Assembly: GCA_023101725.1 (NCBI GenBank)
Contig: JALJCO010003880.1
Span: 80,001 to 144,000, forward strand
From: Atherinomorus stipes
Lineage: Eukaryota; Chordata; Actinopteri; Atheriniformes; Atherinidae
DNA length: 64,000 nucleotides
Direction: 5' to 3'
Shown here: positions 35,913 to 45,579 of the stretch, one piece after another
Position numbering within the stretch: position 1 is the stretch's first letter
Layout of the letters: each line of letters begins with the position of its first letter
Notes under the pieces: generated by a model
Seen by the model: the letters and a program-made list of their open reading frames with translations, nothing else
Databases searched by the model: none
What the model was told of the DNA's origin: nothing
Translations under genes and position numbers: made by a program

Positions 35913-36880
35913 TATGCAGCGTATCACTGATGTCATGACGGAGGCTGGGGGTGTAAATGTGGACCGGGGGGTGTTCGGCCCGCGGGCCGGACTGTGGACA
36001 TGCCTGGCTCAAAGGAACTCCAGAAGGTTCCTGCAGTCGGAAAGCGGCTTCTGTCTGCCACGGTCACTATTTCCATCACACCTTTTTATAAACGTTCATG
36101 GCTGCGCGTGTTGGAAACACCGAACGAAGTCAGAAAAAAGGTTTTGTTTCTCAGTATCGACCATAGACTGTATCTAATTACTGGACGTAGCTTCCGGTCT
36201 CTTCTGAATAGAGAAATGTGAAGCCAGGTGGGCGTGTCTTACCGTCGCCATCTTGCCGTGTCACGTACGTCGTCACTCCAGGAAAATCCTAAAATGGGCA
36301 CAGCGCGGCCGCGGGACAAATGATTGACAGCTGACGTACTGTGGGCTAAACGCTAACTGAGCTAACAGGAAACTAAGAGGAGCTAACAAAGATAAGCCCC
36401 CTAAGCGGCATGGTTAAGGTAAGACATGCTTAGACTTGCAATTCGCTGACTAAACACCGCCGTTGTGCGACTCTGTAACAAACTGAGACCTTATTAAGAG
36501 CAAAAGAAGGAGCTAACTAGGAGCCTCCGGTCGGCAGCCGGAGCTTCCGGTCTGCCGCATGTCAATCATAAGGACACGCCCTTAATTATGTGTAATTTGA
36601 AGAATAAATAACATCTAAACGAATGAGTTATAAAAAAATTCACCCCCCTCACAGTTGACATGAAGGTAAACGTGACCTAATAAACCTAAAATGATTTTTT
36701 GAACCAGGCTGTAAACCTGTTTATTTCTGCTGTGAAGTTGGCGTTTTTAACATGGGAGTCTATGGGGATTTGCTCGCTCTTGGAGCCAGCCCCTAGTGGA
36801 TGAAGGGAGGATTACACTATTTACAACAAGGAAGAGAGCTTCACTGTTCTGAGGCGGAGTTTGCTCCTTGAAAACGACAT
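35913..36880. mobile_element. Dispersed fish-type repeat, probable DNA-element remnant
   Basis: Contains phrases I associate with abundant fish interspersed repeats: CATAGACTGTATCTAATTAC near 36164, GGGCGTGTCTTACCG, CCATCTTGCCGTGTCACG, and further on CATGGGAGTCTATGGGGATT with GGAGCCAGCCCCTAGTGG. I cannot set its exact ends or superfamily. No coding sequence. Confidence 0.4.
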
Positions 36881-36884
36881 AGCC

Positions 36885-37120
36885 AGGTATCGGCAGTATT
36901 AATACCGATACTGCTGTCGATACTACCGATACCAGGGCGGGATTCACTGACTTGAAATCAAATCAGAGACCATGAATCCTGATATTGATCCAATCGTGTA
37001 ACTGAGTCATTGCACCCCTGGTATCGGTAGAATCGACATTGATATCGTTATCGATACTACCAGGTATCAGCAATATCGCTACCGATACTGGTGTCGATAC
37101 TACCGATACCAGGACTGTAC
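36885..37120. repeat. Isolated copy of the palindromic TATCGGTA unit
   Basis: The same TATCGG/CCGATA hairpins and the CACTGA...CATGAATCC segment as in 25720-30650, here as one or two units about 6 kb away. It shows that the unit is mobile or was dispersed before the main block expanded. Confidence 0.7.
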
Positions 37121-37264
37121 TCAGTGACTTGAAATCGAAAGAAAAAAAAAAGAAAAAAGTTTCACCTTCAGGGAGGAGGAAGAGGAAGAACGACTTCGTC
37201 TTTACAAAACAAAAATCTGTTATTTTATTGAGTTTAAGTTTGAATTCAGATCCAAGCGCCGGCG

Positions 37265-37890
37265 TCAGCCTGGAGAACCGGGTTCTGTGTCAGCCCGGAG
37301 AACCGGGCGCGACCCGGGAACGGGTCCGCAGCCCGGGAACCAGGTCACGCAGCCTGGAGCCGGGTCCGCAGCCGGAGACCGGGTCTCGCAGCCCGGAGAA
37401 CGGGTGGTCAGCCGGAGACCGGCCCGCAGCCCGGAGACCGGTCGCGCAGCGGAGCCGGGCCGCGCAGCCCGGAGCGGGTCCGCGCAGCCCGGAGCCGGGT
37501 CCCGCGCCCGGAGAACCGGGCCGCGCAGCCCGGAGACCGGGTCCGCGTAGCCCGGAGACCGGGTCCGCGCACCGGAGACCGGTCCGCGCAGCCCGGAGAC
37601 CCGGCACGCAGCCCGGAGAACCCGGCCCGTCAGCCCGGAGAACCCGGTCCCGCAGCCCGGAGAACCGGGTCCCGTCAGCCTGGAGAACAGGGTTCCACGT
37701 CAGCCCGGAGAACCCGGTTCCCGTCAGCCCGGAGACCAGGTTCTACGCAGCCCGGAGAACCCGGTTCCACGTCAGCCCGGAGAACCCGGTTCCACGTCAG
37801 CCCGGAGAACCCGGTTCCACGTCAGCCCGGAGAACCCGGTTCCACGTCAGCCCGGAGAACCCGGTTCCACGTCAGCCCGGAGAACCGGGT
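37265..37890. repeat. GC-rich minisatellite (CAGCCCGGAGAACCGGG)
   Basis: Degenerate units of 20-27 bp around CAGCCCGGAGAACC at the left, becoming regular 25-bp units with GGTTCCACGT toward the right end. The frames it opens are not proposed as genes. Confidence 0.93.
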
Positions 37891-38399
37891 TCTACATAAC
37901 ACTGACATTCAGGCCGTTCCCTCCTTCATCCCCGCGGGTTCCCTTTGTCCATCCGTTGCATTTCATCATCATCATCATCACGCCGTGGCTCCACTCGTCT
38001 TCATCCATGCGGGTTGCGTGTCATCATCATCATCATCACGCCGTGGCCCCGCCCGTCTTCATCCCCGCGGTGACGTAGTGGAACTGCAGCTTCATCCTCG
38101 TCTGCAGACTCACGTTCTGGAAGAACAAGTAAGCGAGTGAATAAATGAAGGAACGGACGTTCTGCTGCTGGAACCGAAGCATCGACGGCCAGAAGGCTGA
38201 AGATGAAACCGTCGTTCCTCGTTTTCTCCCGGAGAACCGGGAGCATCGAGAACGTAGACGTGGAAAATAAAGAATGACCCAGAATCTGATGAGTGAAGAA
38301 AACTGATGAATTTATCAATATTATCCGGTTACTTTTGTCCTCTAATCTATAATCCCACACGAGCACAGGACAGATCGAGTTCTTTGAGAATATAATTAA
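37891..38399. other. Unique spacer with ATC microsatellites
   Basis: CATCATCATC tracts near 37965 and 38020, each followed by a similar CACGCCGTGGC..CCG segment, indicating a small local duplication. No gene seen. Confidence 0.5.
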
Positions 38400-40560
38400 A
38401 CTATTTCAGTTAAAATACTAAATCTGGAGTCATTTATTCAGATTTGTCTGATCACTTTCCCGTGTTTCAGGTTTGTTCTCTTACAGAAAATAATCAGAAC
38501 AGAAAAGAAAACATTAAAGAGGAATATGAGTAAATTTAATGTGGACAAATTTAAATATAAACCAAGTCAAACTTCTTGGGACAAAGTGAAACAAACGCAG
38601 ATGATGCATATAAATGTTTCATGCAGTTTATCAAAATTCATTTTACCGATTGGTTTTTATTTGATTGCTCACCTGGAAAACAAAGTCAAAGACTGAAACA
38701 TCCGTGGTTCTCTGCTAATTAGTTAAAGATGTCAAGGAAAAAGATGAAACTTCATAAAAATATTTATCCAGTCCTTCTCCTCTAAGTAATTACAAGAAAG
38801 TTAAAAACAGTTATGTAACTTATTAAGAACTGCAAAGAGGAAGTATTACTTCAATAAAATAAACAGTAGTACTAATATTATTAAAAGTACTTGGAAAGTT
38901 ATAAATGAACTACTGCAAAAAGATATTTGCCGTCTGCAAATCTGCCCTCCACGTTTAACGACGGCGGAACAAAATATGAAACATCCTTCGATATCGCTGA
39001 GAAATTTAACACTTTTGTTCATTCTGGTCCTGAATGGGTGAAAACGATGTCGGGCTCAGAAAAAGATCCGTAGGATTATAGATCGTCTAACTTTCCCCAA
39101 ATGTCGTCTTTTCAGTCTTCTGACGTCCCAGAAATAAGCAAAATAACTGATGAACTAAAACCGTCTTCAGAGCACGATGATGCATCTGCACGGCGTCTTC
39201 AGCCATTGGCTGATGTCATTCCACCGTCTCTGAACTCTGCTGTTGCACCTAAAGATCTAAAAGTCGCCAAAAAAATTCCGGTATTTAAGGGAAAAGAGAG
39301 AGAGAGTATTTTAATAATAAGAATAATATAAATATTTTTTTTTTTTTAAAGGGGTTTTAAAAAGGGGAAAAATTATGTAAAAAAAAAAATTTTTTTTTTC
39401 AAAAAAAAAAAAAGGGTGGGGAAAAAAAAAGCAATTATATTGATTTAGAAAGAAAGACGAGGGGGGGGGGAGAGACGGGAAGTTCCTTTAATAGATAATA
39501 TCACCGCATTAGATAACATCAAACTGGTGTGTAGTTTTTTTTACTTATCAAAAGCGTTTGATACAGTCAATCATAAAATAATACTTGCTAAACTGCAAAA
39601 ATATGGTTTTCATGGAACTGCCTTTAAATGGTTGCAGTTATATTAGCAGAAGATGTCAGTTTGTCAGGATTAATGGTTGCAATTCCAACATTATGGATAA
39701 ACGCTGTGGAGTGCCTCAGGGCTCCATATTGGGTCCATTATTATTCTTCATTTACATAAACGATTTGTGTACAGTCTCTCATGTTCTTACTCCAATAATG
39801 TTTGCTGATGATGCTGCTTTGGTCACGTGCCATTCAAATGCTAATGCTCTTATAAACCAAGCCAATGAGGAATCATCTGGATGATGGATGGATGGATGGA
39901 TGATGATTGATGATTGATGATGATGATGATGATGATTGGTTTAAGGGTAACAGGTCAGAACGAAACATCACAAAGTCCAAACATATGATTTTTAGTGGTA
40001 AAAAGACATTTTCAACTTGTTCTTCACTCAATAATCGCTTCACCTGCAATCAGTCGTGTCTCATCCACCAAATTCTTGTGTGTTATTGTGGATGAGAACC
40101 TAAACTGGAACGAGCATGTTGACTGGATAACAAGAAAAGTAAATAAATCTCGGCATTATAAGAAAAGTCATTATGTCGATTTAAAACGTACACTTGCCTT
40201 AAATTACAGTTTAATTTACCCCCATCTTTCATATTGGAATATAGTGTGGGCAAGTCAGCACTTTTCCATCAACTTTAAATCAATTATTGATTCTACAAAA
40301 GCGCTTTGTTCGAAGTGCAACCCACTGACCTCATCTACTAGTTTATTTCTGGTTACATTTGCTAAATATTTATGATATTAATACTTTCCAAATTTGTGTT
40401 TTTATGTCTAAAATTCAGTGTAATCAACCTGAACATTTTATTCTGTATTTTACCACCAATGCTGCCGTTCATGGATACGATACTCGTCAGAACCAACGTT
40501 TCCATTTACGTAAATGTGTCACATCAATGCTCAGAATCAGATACAGAACGTGTAACTATG
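38400..40560 (+). mobile_element. 5'-truncated LINE (Jockey/L2/CR1-like), broken
   Basis: The plus strand shows, in order, the end of an apurinic endonuclease domain (SDHFPVFQ near 38450), an inter-domain region with KPWF-like and KREYY-like traces, reverse transcriptase motifs SKAFDTVNHKI (about 39545), GVPQGSILGPLLFFIYINDL (about 39712-39770) and FADDAAL (about 39798), and a C-terminal region ending in YDTRQNQRFHLRKC (about 40475-40520). Several frameshifts and stops break it. The RT catalytic FADD motif is intact. A low-complexity stretch at 39295-39475 replaces roughly the first RT motifs. Confidence 0.88.
39295..39475. other. Homopolymer-rich stretch replacing part of LINE RT
   Basis: Runs of A, T and G of up to about 14 bases, with almost no normal composition, sit exactly where the LINE should encode its first reverse-transcriptase blocks. 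Coding similarity stops near a KIPVFKG trace and resumes near LIDNIT. Composition is unlike either flank, which suggests a consensus or gap-filling artefact more than biology. Confidence 0.6.
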
Positions 40561-42414
40561 GTTCTGTTCGTGTGGTTCCGGGTCGCTCCTACAGTTCTGG
40601 TTCTGTTTGTGTTGTTCCGGGTCGCTCCTTACAGTTCTGGTTCTGCTTGTGTGGTTCCGGGTCGCTCCTACAGTTCTGGTTCTGCTTGTGTGGTTCCGGG
40701 TCGCTCCTTACAGTTCTGGTTCTGCTTGTGTGGTTCCGGGTCGCTCCTACAGTTCTGGTTCTGCTTGTGTTGTTCCGGGTCGCTCCTTACAGTTCTGGTT
40801 CTGCTTTGTGTTGTTCCGGGTGTTACAGTTCGGGTCGCTCCGGTGCTCCTACAGTTCTGGTTCTGCTTGTGTGGTTCCGGGTCGCTCCTACAGTTCTGGT
40901 TCTGTTTGTGTGGTTCCGGGTCGCTCCTACAGTTCTGGTTCTGCTTGTGTGGTTCCGGGTCGCTCCTTACAGTTCTGGTTCTGCTTGTGTGGTTCCGGGT
41001 CGCTCCTCACAGTTCTGGTTCTGCTTGTGTTGTTCCGGGTCGCTCCTCACAGTTCTGGTTCTGCTTGTGTGGTTCCGGGTCGCTCCTACAGTTCTGGTTC
41101 TGCTCGTGTGGTTCCGGGTCGCTCCTACAGTTCTGGTTCTGCTCGTGTGGTTCCGGGTCGCTCCTACAGTTCTGGTTCTGCTTGTGTGGTTCCGGGTCGC
41201 TCCTCACAGTTCTGGTTCTGCTTTGTGTTGTTCCGGGTCGCTCCTCACAGTTCTGGTTCTGCTTCGTGTTGTTCCGGGTCGCTCCTTACAGTTCTGGTTC
41301 TGCTTGTGTTGTTCCGGGTCGCTCCTACAGTTCTGGTTCTGTTCGTGTGGTTCCGGGTCGCTCCTACAGTTCTGGTTCTGTTTGTGTTGTTCCGGGTCGC
41401 TCCTACAGTTCCGGGTCGCTCCTACAGTTCTGGTTCTGCTTGTGTTGTTCCGGGTCGCTCCTACAGTTCTGGTTCTGCTCGTGTGGTTCCGGGTCGCTCC
41501 TACAGTTCTGGTTCTGCTCGTGTTGTTCCGGGTCGCTCCTACAGTTCTGGTTCTGCTTGTGTGGTTCCGGGTCGCTCCTACAGTTCTGGTTCTGCTTGTG
41601 TGGTTCCGGGTCGCTCCTACAGTTCTGGTTCTGCTTGTGTGGTTCCGGGTCGCTCCTCACAGTTCTGGTTCTGCTTGTGTGGTTCCGGGTCGCTCCTCAC
41701 AGTTCTGGTTCTGCTCGTGTGGTTCCGGGTCGCTCCTACAGTTCTGGTTCTGCTCGTGTGGTTCCGGGTCGCTCCTACAGTTCTGGTTCTGCTCGTGTGG
41801 TTCCGGGTCGCTCCTACAGTTCTGGTTCTGCTCGTGTGGTTCCGGGTCGCTCCTACAGTTCTGGTTCTGCTCGTGTGGTTCCGGGTCGCTCCTACAGTTC
41901 TGGTTCTGCTCGTGTTGTTCCGGGTCGCTCCTACAGTTCTGGTTCTGCTCGTGTGGTTCCGGGTCGCTCCTACAGTTCTGGTTCTGCTTGTGTGGTTCCG
42001 GGTCGCTCCTACAGTTCTGGTTCTGCTTGTGTGGTTCCGGGTCGCTCCTACAGTTCTGGTTCTGCTCGTGTGGTTCCGGGTCGCTCCTACAGTTCTGGTT
42101 CTGCTCGTGTGGTTCCGGGTCGCTCCTACAGTTCTGGTTCTGCTCGTGTGGTTCCGGGTCGCTCCTACAGTTCTGGTTCTGCTCGTGTGGTTCCGGGTCG
42201 CTCCTACAGTTCTGGTTCTGCTCGTGTGGTTCCGGGTCGCTCCTACAGTTCTGGTTCTGCTTGTGTTGTTCCGGGTCGCTCCTACAGTTCTGGTTCTGCT
42301 TGTGTTGTTCCGGGTCGCTCCTACAGTTCTGGTTCTCTCGGTGTGGTTCCGGGTCGCTCCTACAGTTCTGGTTCTGCTTGTGTGGTTCCGGGTCGCTCCT
42401 ACAGTGGACCTGAG
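40561..42414. repeat. 39-bp minisatellite next to LINE 3' end
   Basis: About 47 units of 39 bp, containing GTTCTGGTTCTGCTCGTGTG and GTTCCGGGTCGCTCCTACA. It starts directly after the LINE-derived C-terminal coding remnant. The 5' part has more length variants (TTACAG, TCACAG, CTTTGTG), while 41700-42300 is very homogeneous. All frames on the plus strand stay open because 39 is a multiple of three. Confidence 0.95.
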
Positions 42415-42660
42415 GCTGGACACGGACTGCAGGCAGCTGCTGCAGTTCTGCTCCGGTTCTAGCTCGTAGAATTCCTCATCATCATCATCCTCCTCCTCAT
42501 CATCACCTCTCTGAACCGGATGATGATCCAGCACAAACCAGGTCCAGTCCAGCTGTTCTGGAGCATCTTCCACGTTTCCACGGCGTAGATTATACGTGTA
42601 ACTCAATGGACGGACGGAAACTCTGTATGTCGCTGACGACAACATGGCGGCTCGTTTCAC
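42415..42660 (-). other. Unique open segment that opens into the 39-bp repeat, unknown
   Basis: On the minus strand an ATG at 42660 starts a non-repetitive frame of about 82 codons (RRGNVEDAPEQLDWTWFVLD, an acidic DDEEEDDDDEE run, then EPEQNCSSCLQSV). It continues in frame into 13-residue repeats of TVGATRNHTSRTR type, 347 codons in all. A second ATG (42645) sits in GCCGCCATGTTG, a YY1-like and good initiation context, and the other strand there reads AACATGGCGGC. I do not recognise the protein. It could be a small gene, a first exon, or chance. Confidence 0.25.
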
Positions 42661-43234
42661 GACTGAGAAGCTATTAGCATTTAGCCGCGCCTCCTAAACA
42701 TCGGATATTTACGTAAATACACGGCTGATTAACTTCTAACTGCACAGAACTGCTGATTTGGTCCTGGTGTGCAGTTGCACGGTGAAGTTACAGTCGTGTC
42801 ATCAGCACTTTAACTGTTCAATCCAGTTCTGATCCGTTTGTTTGGTTCTGATTTCACACTTCTGGCATGAATGTTTAAAATCTGCAAGCATTAATGCAGC
42901 ATGAACAGTAATGATTAATGCAGACACAGAATCGTCTTACAAATGTGATTATGCATCAAAGCATTCATTCAAGGTTAAGGTCAAATATAAAGATATATAT
43001 CGTGTATCGCGACATGCCATAAAAATATCCTGATATTACTAAAATTCAATATCGCCCAGCCCTACTTCCGGTCTGTATAAACTATTTCCGGATGTAATGC
43101 ACCTACTGGTTGCATATCAGCCACAGTCTCTGGTGCCAGTTTGGACTCATTATTACTCCGCTGCTTCTCAGTCACAACTTTAAAAACAGAGCTTATCCCA
43201 TTAATCGATGAATCGATCGATTACAGGGGAAGAT
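42661..43234. other. Unique AT-rich sequence with a MITE end
   Basis: Includes at about 42968-43062 a fragment with ATATATCGTGTATCG and a terminal AATATCGCCCAGCCCTA, which matches the terminus of the element at 60373-60790. Otherwise no gene or array. Confidence 0.5.
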
Positions 43235-43851
43235 TAAAATAACCGCTAGCCGCAGCTAAATTAACCGCTAGCCGCAGCTAAATTAACCGCTAGCCGCAGC
43301 TAAACTAACCGCTAGCCGCAGCTAAACTAACCGCTAGCGGCAGCTAAACTAACCGCTAGCGGCAGCTAAAATAACCGCTAGCTGCAGCTAAAATAACCGC
43401 TAGCTGCAGTTAAACTAACCGCTAGCTGCAGCTAAACTAACCGCTAGCGGCAGCTAAAATAACCGCTAGCGGCAGCTAAAATAACCGCTAGCTGCAGCTA
43501 AACTAACCGCTAGCTGCAGCTAAACTAACCGCTAGCGGCAGCTAAACTAACCGCTAGCGGCAGCTAAACTAACCGCTAGCGGCAGCTAAAATAACCGCTA
43601 GCTGCAGCTAAAATAACCGCTAGCGGCAGCTAAAATAACCGCTAGCTGCAGCTAAAATAACCGCTAGCGGCAGCTAAAATAACCGCTAGCGGCAGCTAAA
43701 ATAACCGCTAGCTGCAGCTTAAATAACCGCTAGCTGCAGCTTAAATAACCGCTAGCTGCAGCTAAAATAACCACTAGCTGCAGCTAAAATAACCGCTAGC
43801 TGCAGCTAAAATAACCGCTAACTGCAGCTAAAATAACCGCTAGCTGCAGCT
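43235..43851. repeat. 22-bp minisatellite (CCGCTAGCTGCAGCTAAAAT)
   Basis: Twenty-eight units of 22 bp, with CCGCTAGC followed by TGCAGCTAAA or GGCAGCTAAA. Units are rich in overlapping palindromes (GCTAGC, CTGCAG, CAGCTG-like). Located 3' of ids. Confidence 0.95.
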
Positions 43852-44197
43852 CTACTAACCATTCAACCTTCCCCTCATATACAAACAGCTGATCGGATCA
43901 GCAGGAATCTCTGCTGTGACAGATTTAATTGGAAGAAAAGACATTTTTCTGTGTAAACGTAGCTTTTGAAAACTTACATCCAAGCTGAAAAGAAAAATTG
44001 TGTCTTTGGAGAAAAAAAAAAAAAATTCTCCTTCAAATGGAGAATATTTGTATCTTCAGAGGCTTTAATATCAGACTGTAACGAACGGCTTAGTTCAGGA
44101 AAACAGATCTGACTTTGCTGTGAATGTTTGCAGCTAATTTTTCAGTTTGTGGCCGTTTATGTTTATTTATGTGAAACAGCTTCCAACAGCAGCTTAC

Positions 44198-44320
44198 ATG
44201 AGGAAGGCTGGTCATCTTCATCATCGCTCTGTGGTCAGACTCGGTGTAGACGTTGGCGTCCTCACCGGGGTCCTCCGCTAGCATGTACAGCTCTCCGGCG
44301 TGGACGTCGGACACGTTCAC
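44198..44320 (-). CDS. ids: ids, most C-terminal exon seen (3' end uncertain)
   Basis: After acceptor CCGTCCAG the exon reads VNVSDVHAGELYMLAEDPGE and then DANVYTESDHRAMMKMTSLP. This corresponds to the human IDS C-terminal SDIHAGELYFVDSDP region. Two ends are possible. A good donor (CAT|GTAAGC) at 44198/44197 would give a 123-bp exon of 41 codons followed by another exon. One candidate lies near 43984, after a TTTTCTTTTCAG acceptor. Without splicing, the frame reads through to a stop at 44090 with a tail that has no family resemblance. I give the spliced end as the annotated limit. Confidence 0.8.
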
Positions 44321-44390
44321 CTGGACGGAGGGAGGCTGTCAGGATGTCTCTCACATCAGGGGGACGGATCCAGCGGGGGGGGGCACGCAC

Positions 44391-44501
44391 CTGGAAGGTT
44401 TGGGGGTCGAAGCCCAGCCAGAGTGTGTATCTGTAGTCCCAGTTACGTAGCGAGTAACCCATCACCGTGATGTCCTTAAGATCCGGGAGGTCAGAGTTCA
44501 C
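44391..44501 (-). CDS. ids: ids exon, GYSLRNWDYRYTLWLGF region
   Basis: 111 bp, 37 codons, phase 0 at both ends. It encodes VNSDLPDLKDITVMGYSLRN and WDYRYTLWLGFDPQTFQ, matching the human IDS stretch around IMGYSIRTIDYRYTVWVGF. Acceptor CTGTTTCAG, donor CAG|GTGCGT. The intron to the next exon is only 70 bp (44321-44390). Human IDS has no intron at either edge of this segment; both lie inside human exon 9. Confidence 0.93.
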
Positions 44502-44547
44502 CTGAAACAGCAACATGGAGAAGTGAAGCATCGCTAGAGTCGCCGGG

Positions 44548-45356
44548 ATGCTAACATAGCATAGCATAGCAACACCAGGAAGCAGCGATGCTAACATAGC
44601 ATAGCATAGCAACACCAGGAAGCAGCGATGCTAACATAGCATAGCATAGCAACACCAGGAAGCAGCGATGCTGACATAGCATAGCAACACCAGGAAGCAG
44701 CGATGCTAACATAGCATAGCAACACCAGGAAGCAGCGATGCTAACAAGCATAGCATAGCAACACCAGGAAGCAGCGATGCTAACATAGCATAGCATAGCA
44801 ACACCAGGAAGCAGCGATGCTAACATAGCATAGCATAGCAACACCAGGAAGCAGCGATGCTAGCATAGCATAGCAACACCAGGAAGCAGCGATGCTAACA
44901 TAGCATAGCATAGCAACACCAGGAAGCAGCGATGCTAACATAGCATAGCAACACCAGGAAGCAGCGATGCTAACGCAGCATAGCAACACCAGGAAGCAGC
45001 GATGCTAACGCAGCATAGCAACACCAGGAAGCAGCGATGCTAACGCAGCATAGCAACACCAGGAAGCAGCGATGCTAACGCTAGCATAGCAACACCAGGA
45101 AGCAGCGATGCTAACGCAGCATAGCAACACCAGGAAGCAGCGATGCTAACGCAGCATAGCAACACCAGGAAGCAGTGATGCTAACGCAGCATAGCAACAC
45201 CAGGAAGCAGTGATGCTAACGCAGCATAGCAACACCAGGAAGCAGCGATGCTAACGCAGCATAGCAACACCAGGAAGCAGCGATGGTAACGTAGCATAGC
45301 AACACCAGGAAGCAGCAATGCTAACGCAGCATAGCAACACTAGGAAGCAGCGATGC
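44548..45356. repeat. 30-40-bp minisatellite in ids intron
   Basis: Units of AACACCAGGAAGCAGCGATG followed by CTAACATAGCATAGCATAGC or the shorter CTAACGCAGCATAGC. Length variation comes from the number of ATAGC steps. It begins about 45 bp upstream (gene sense) of the ids exon at 44391-44501, so it lies close to that splice acceptor. Confidence 0.95.
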
Positions 45357-45579
45357 TGACGTATTAGCGATGCTAATAACATGTACGTGGTACGATGTTC
45401 CCGGTGCATTCACTGACTCTTCTGTAGGAATCTCGCATGTCTCCACTCACGTGTGAGACGAGGATTACGCAAACATACTCTGTAGTCATAAAAACTACGC
45501 CACGTATTTTGGGCATGCCATTTCAGACAGGAGGCAGCCCTGTGAGGAGGTTACACTGCAGACGTATGCACCGCTAAAG

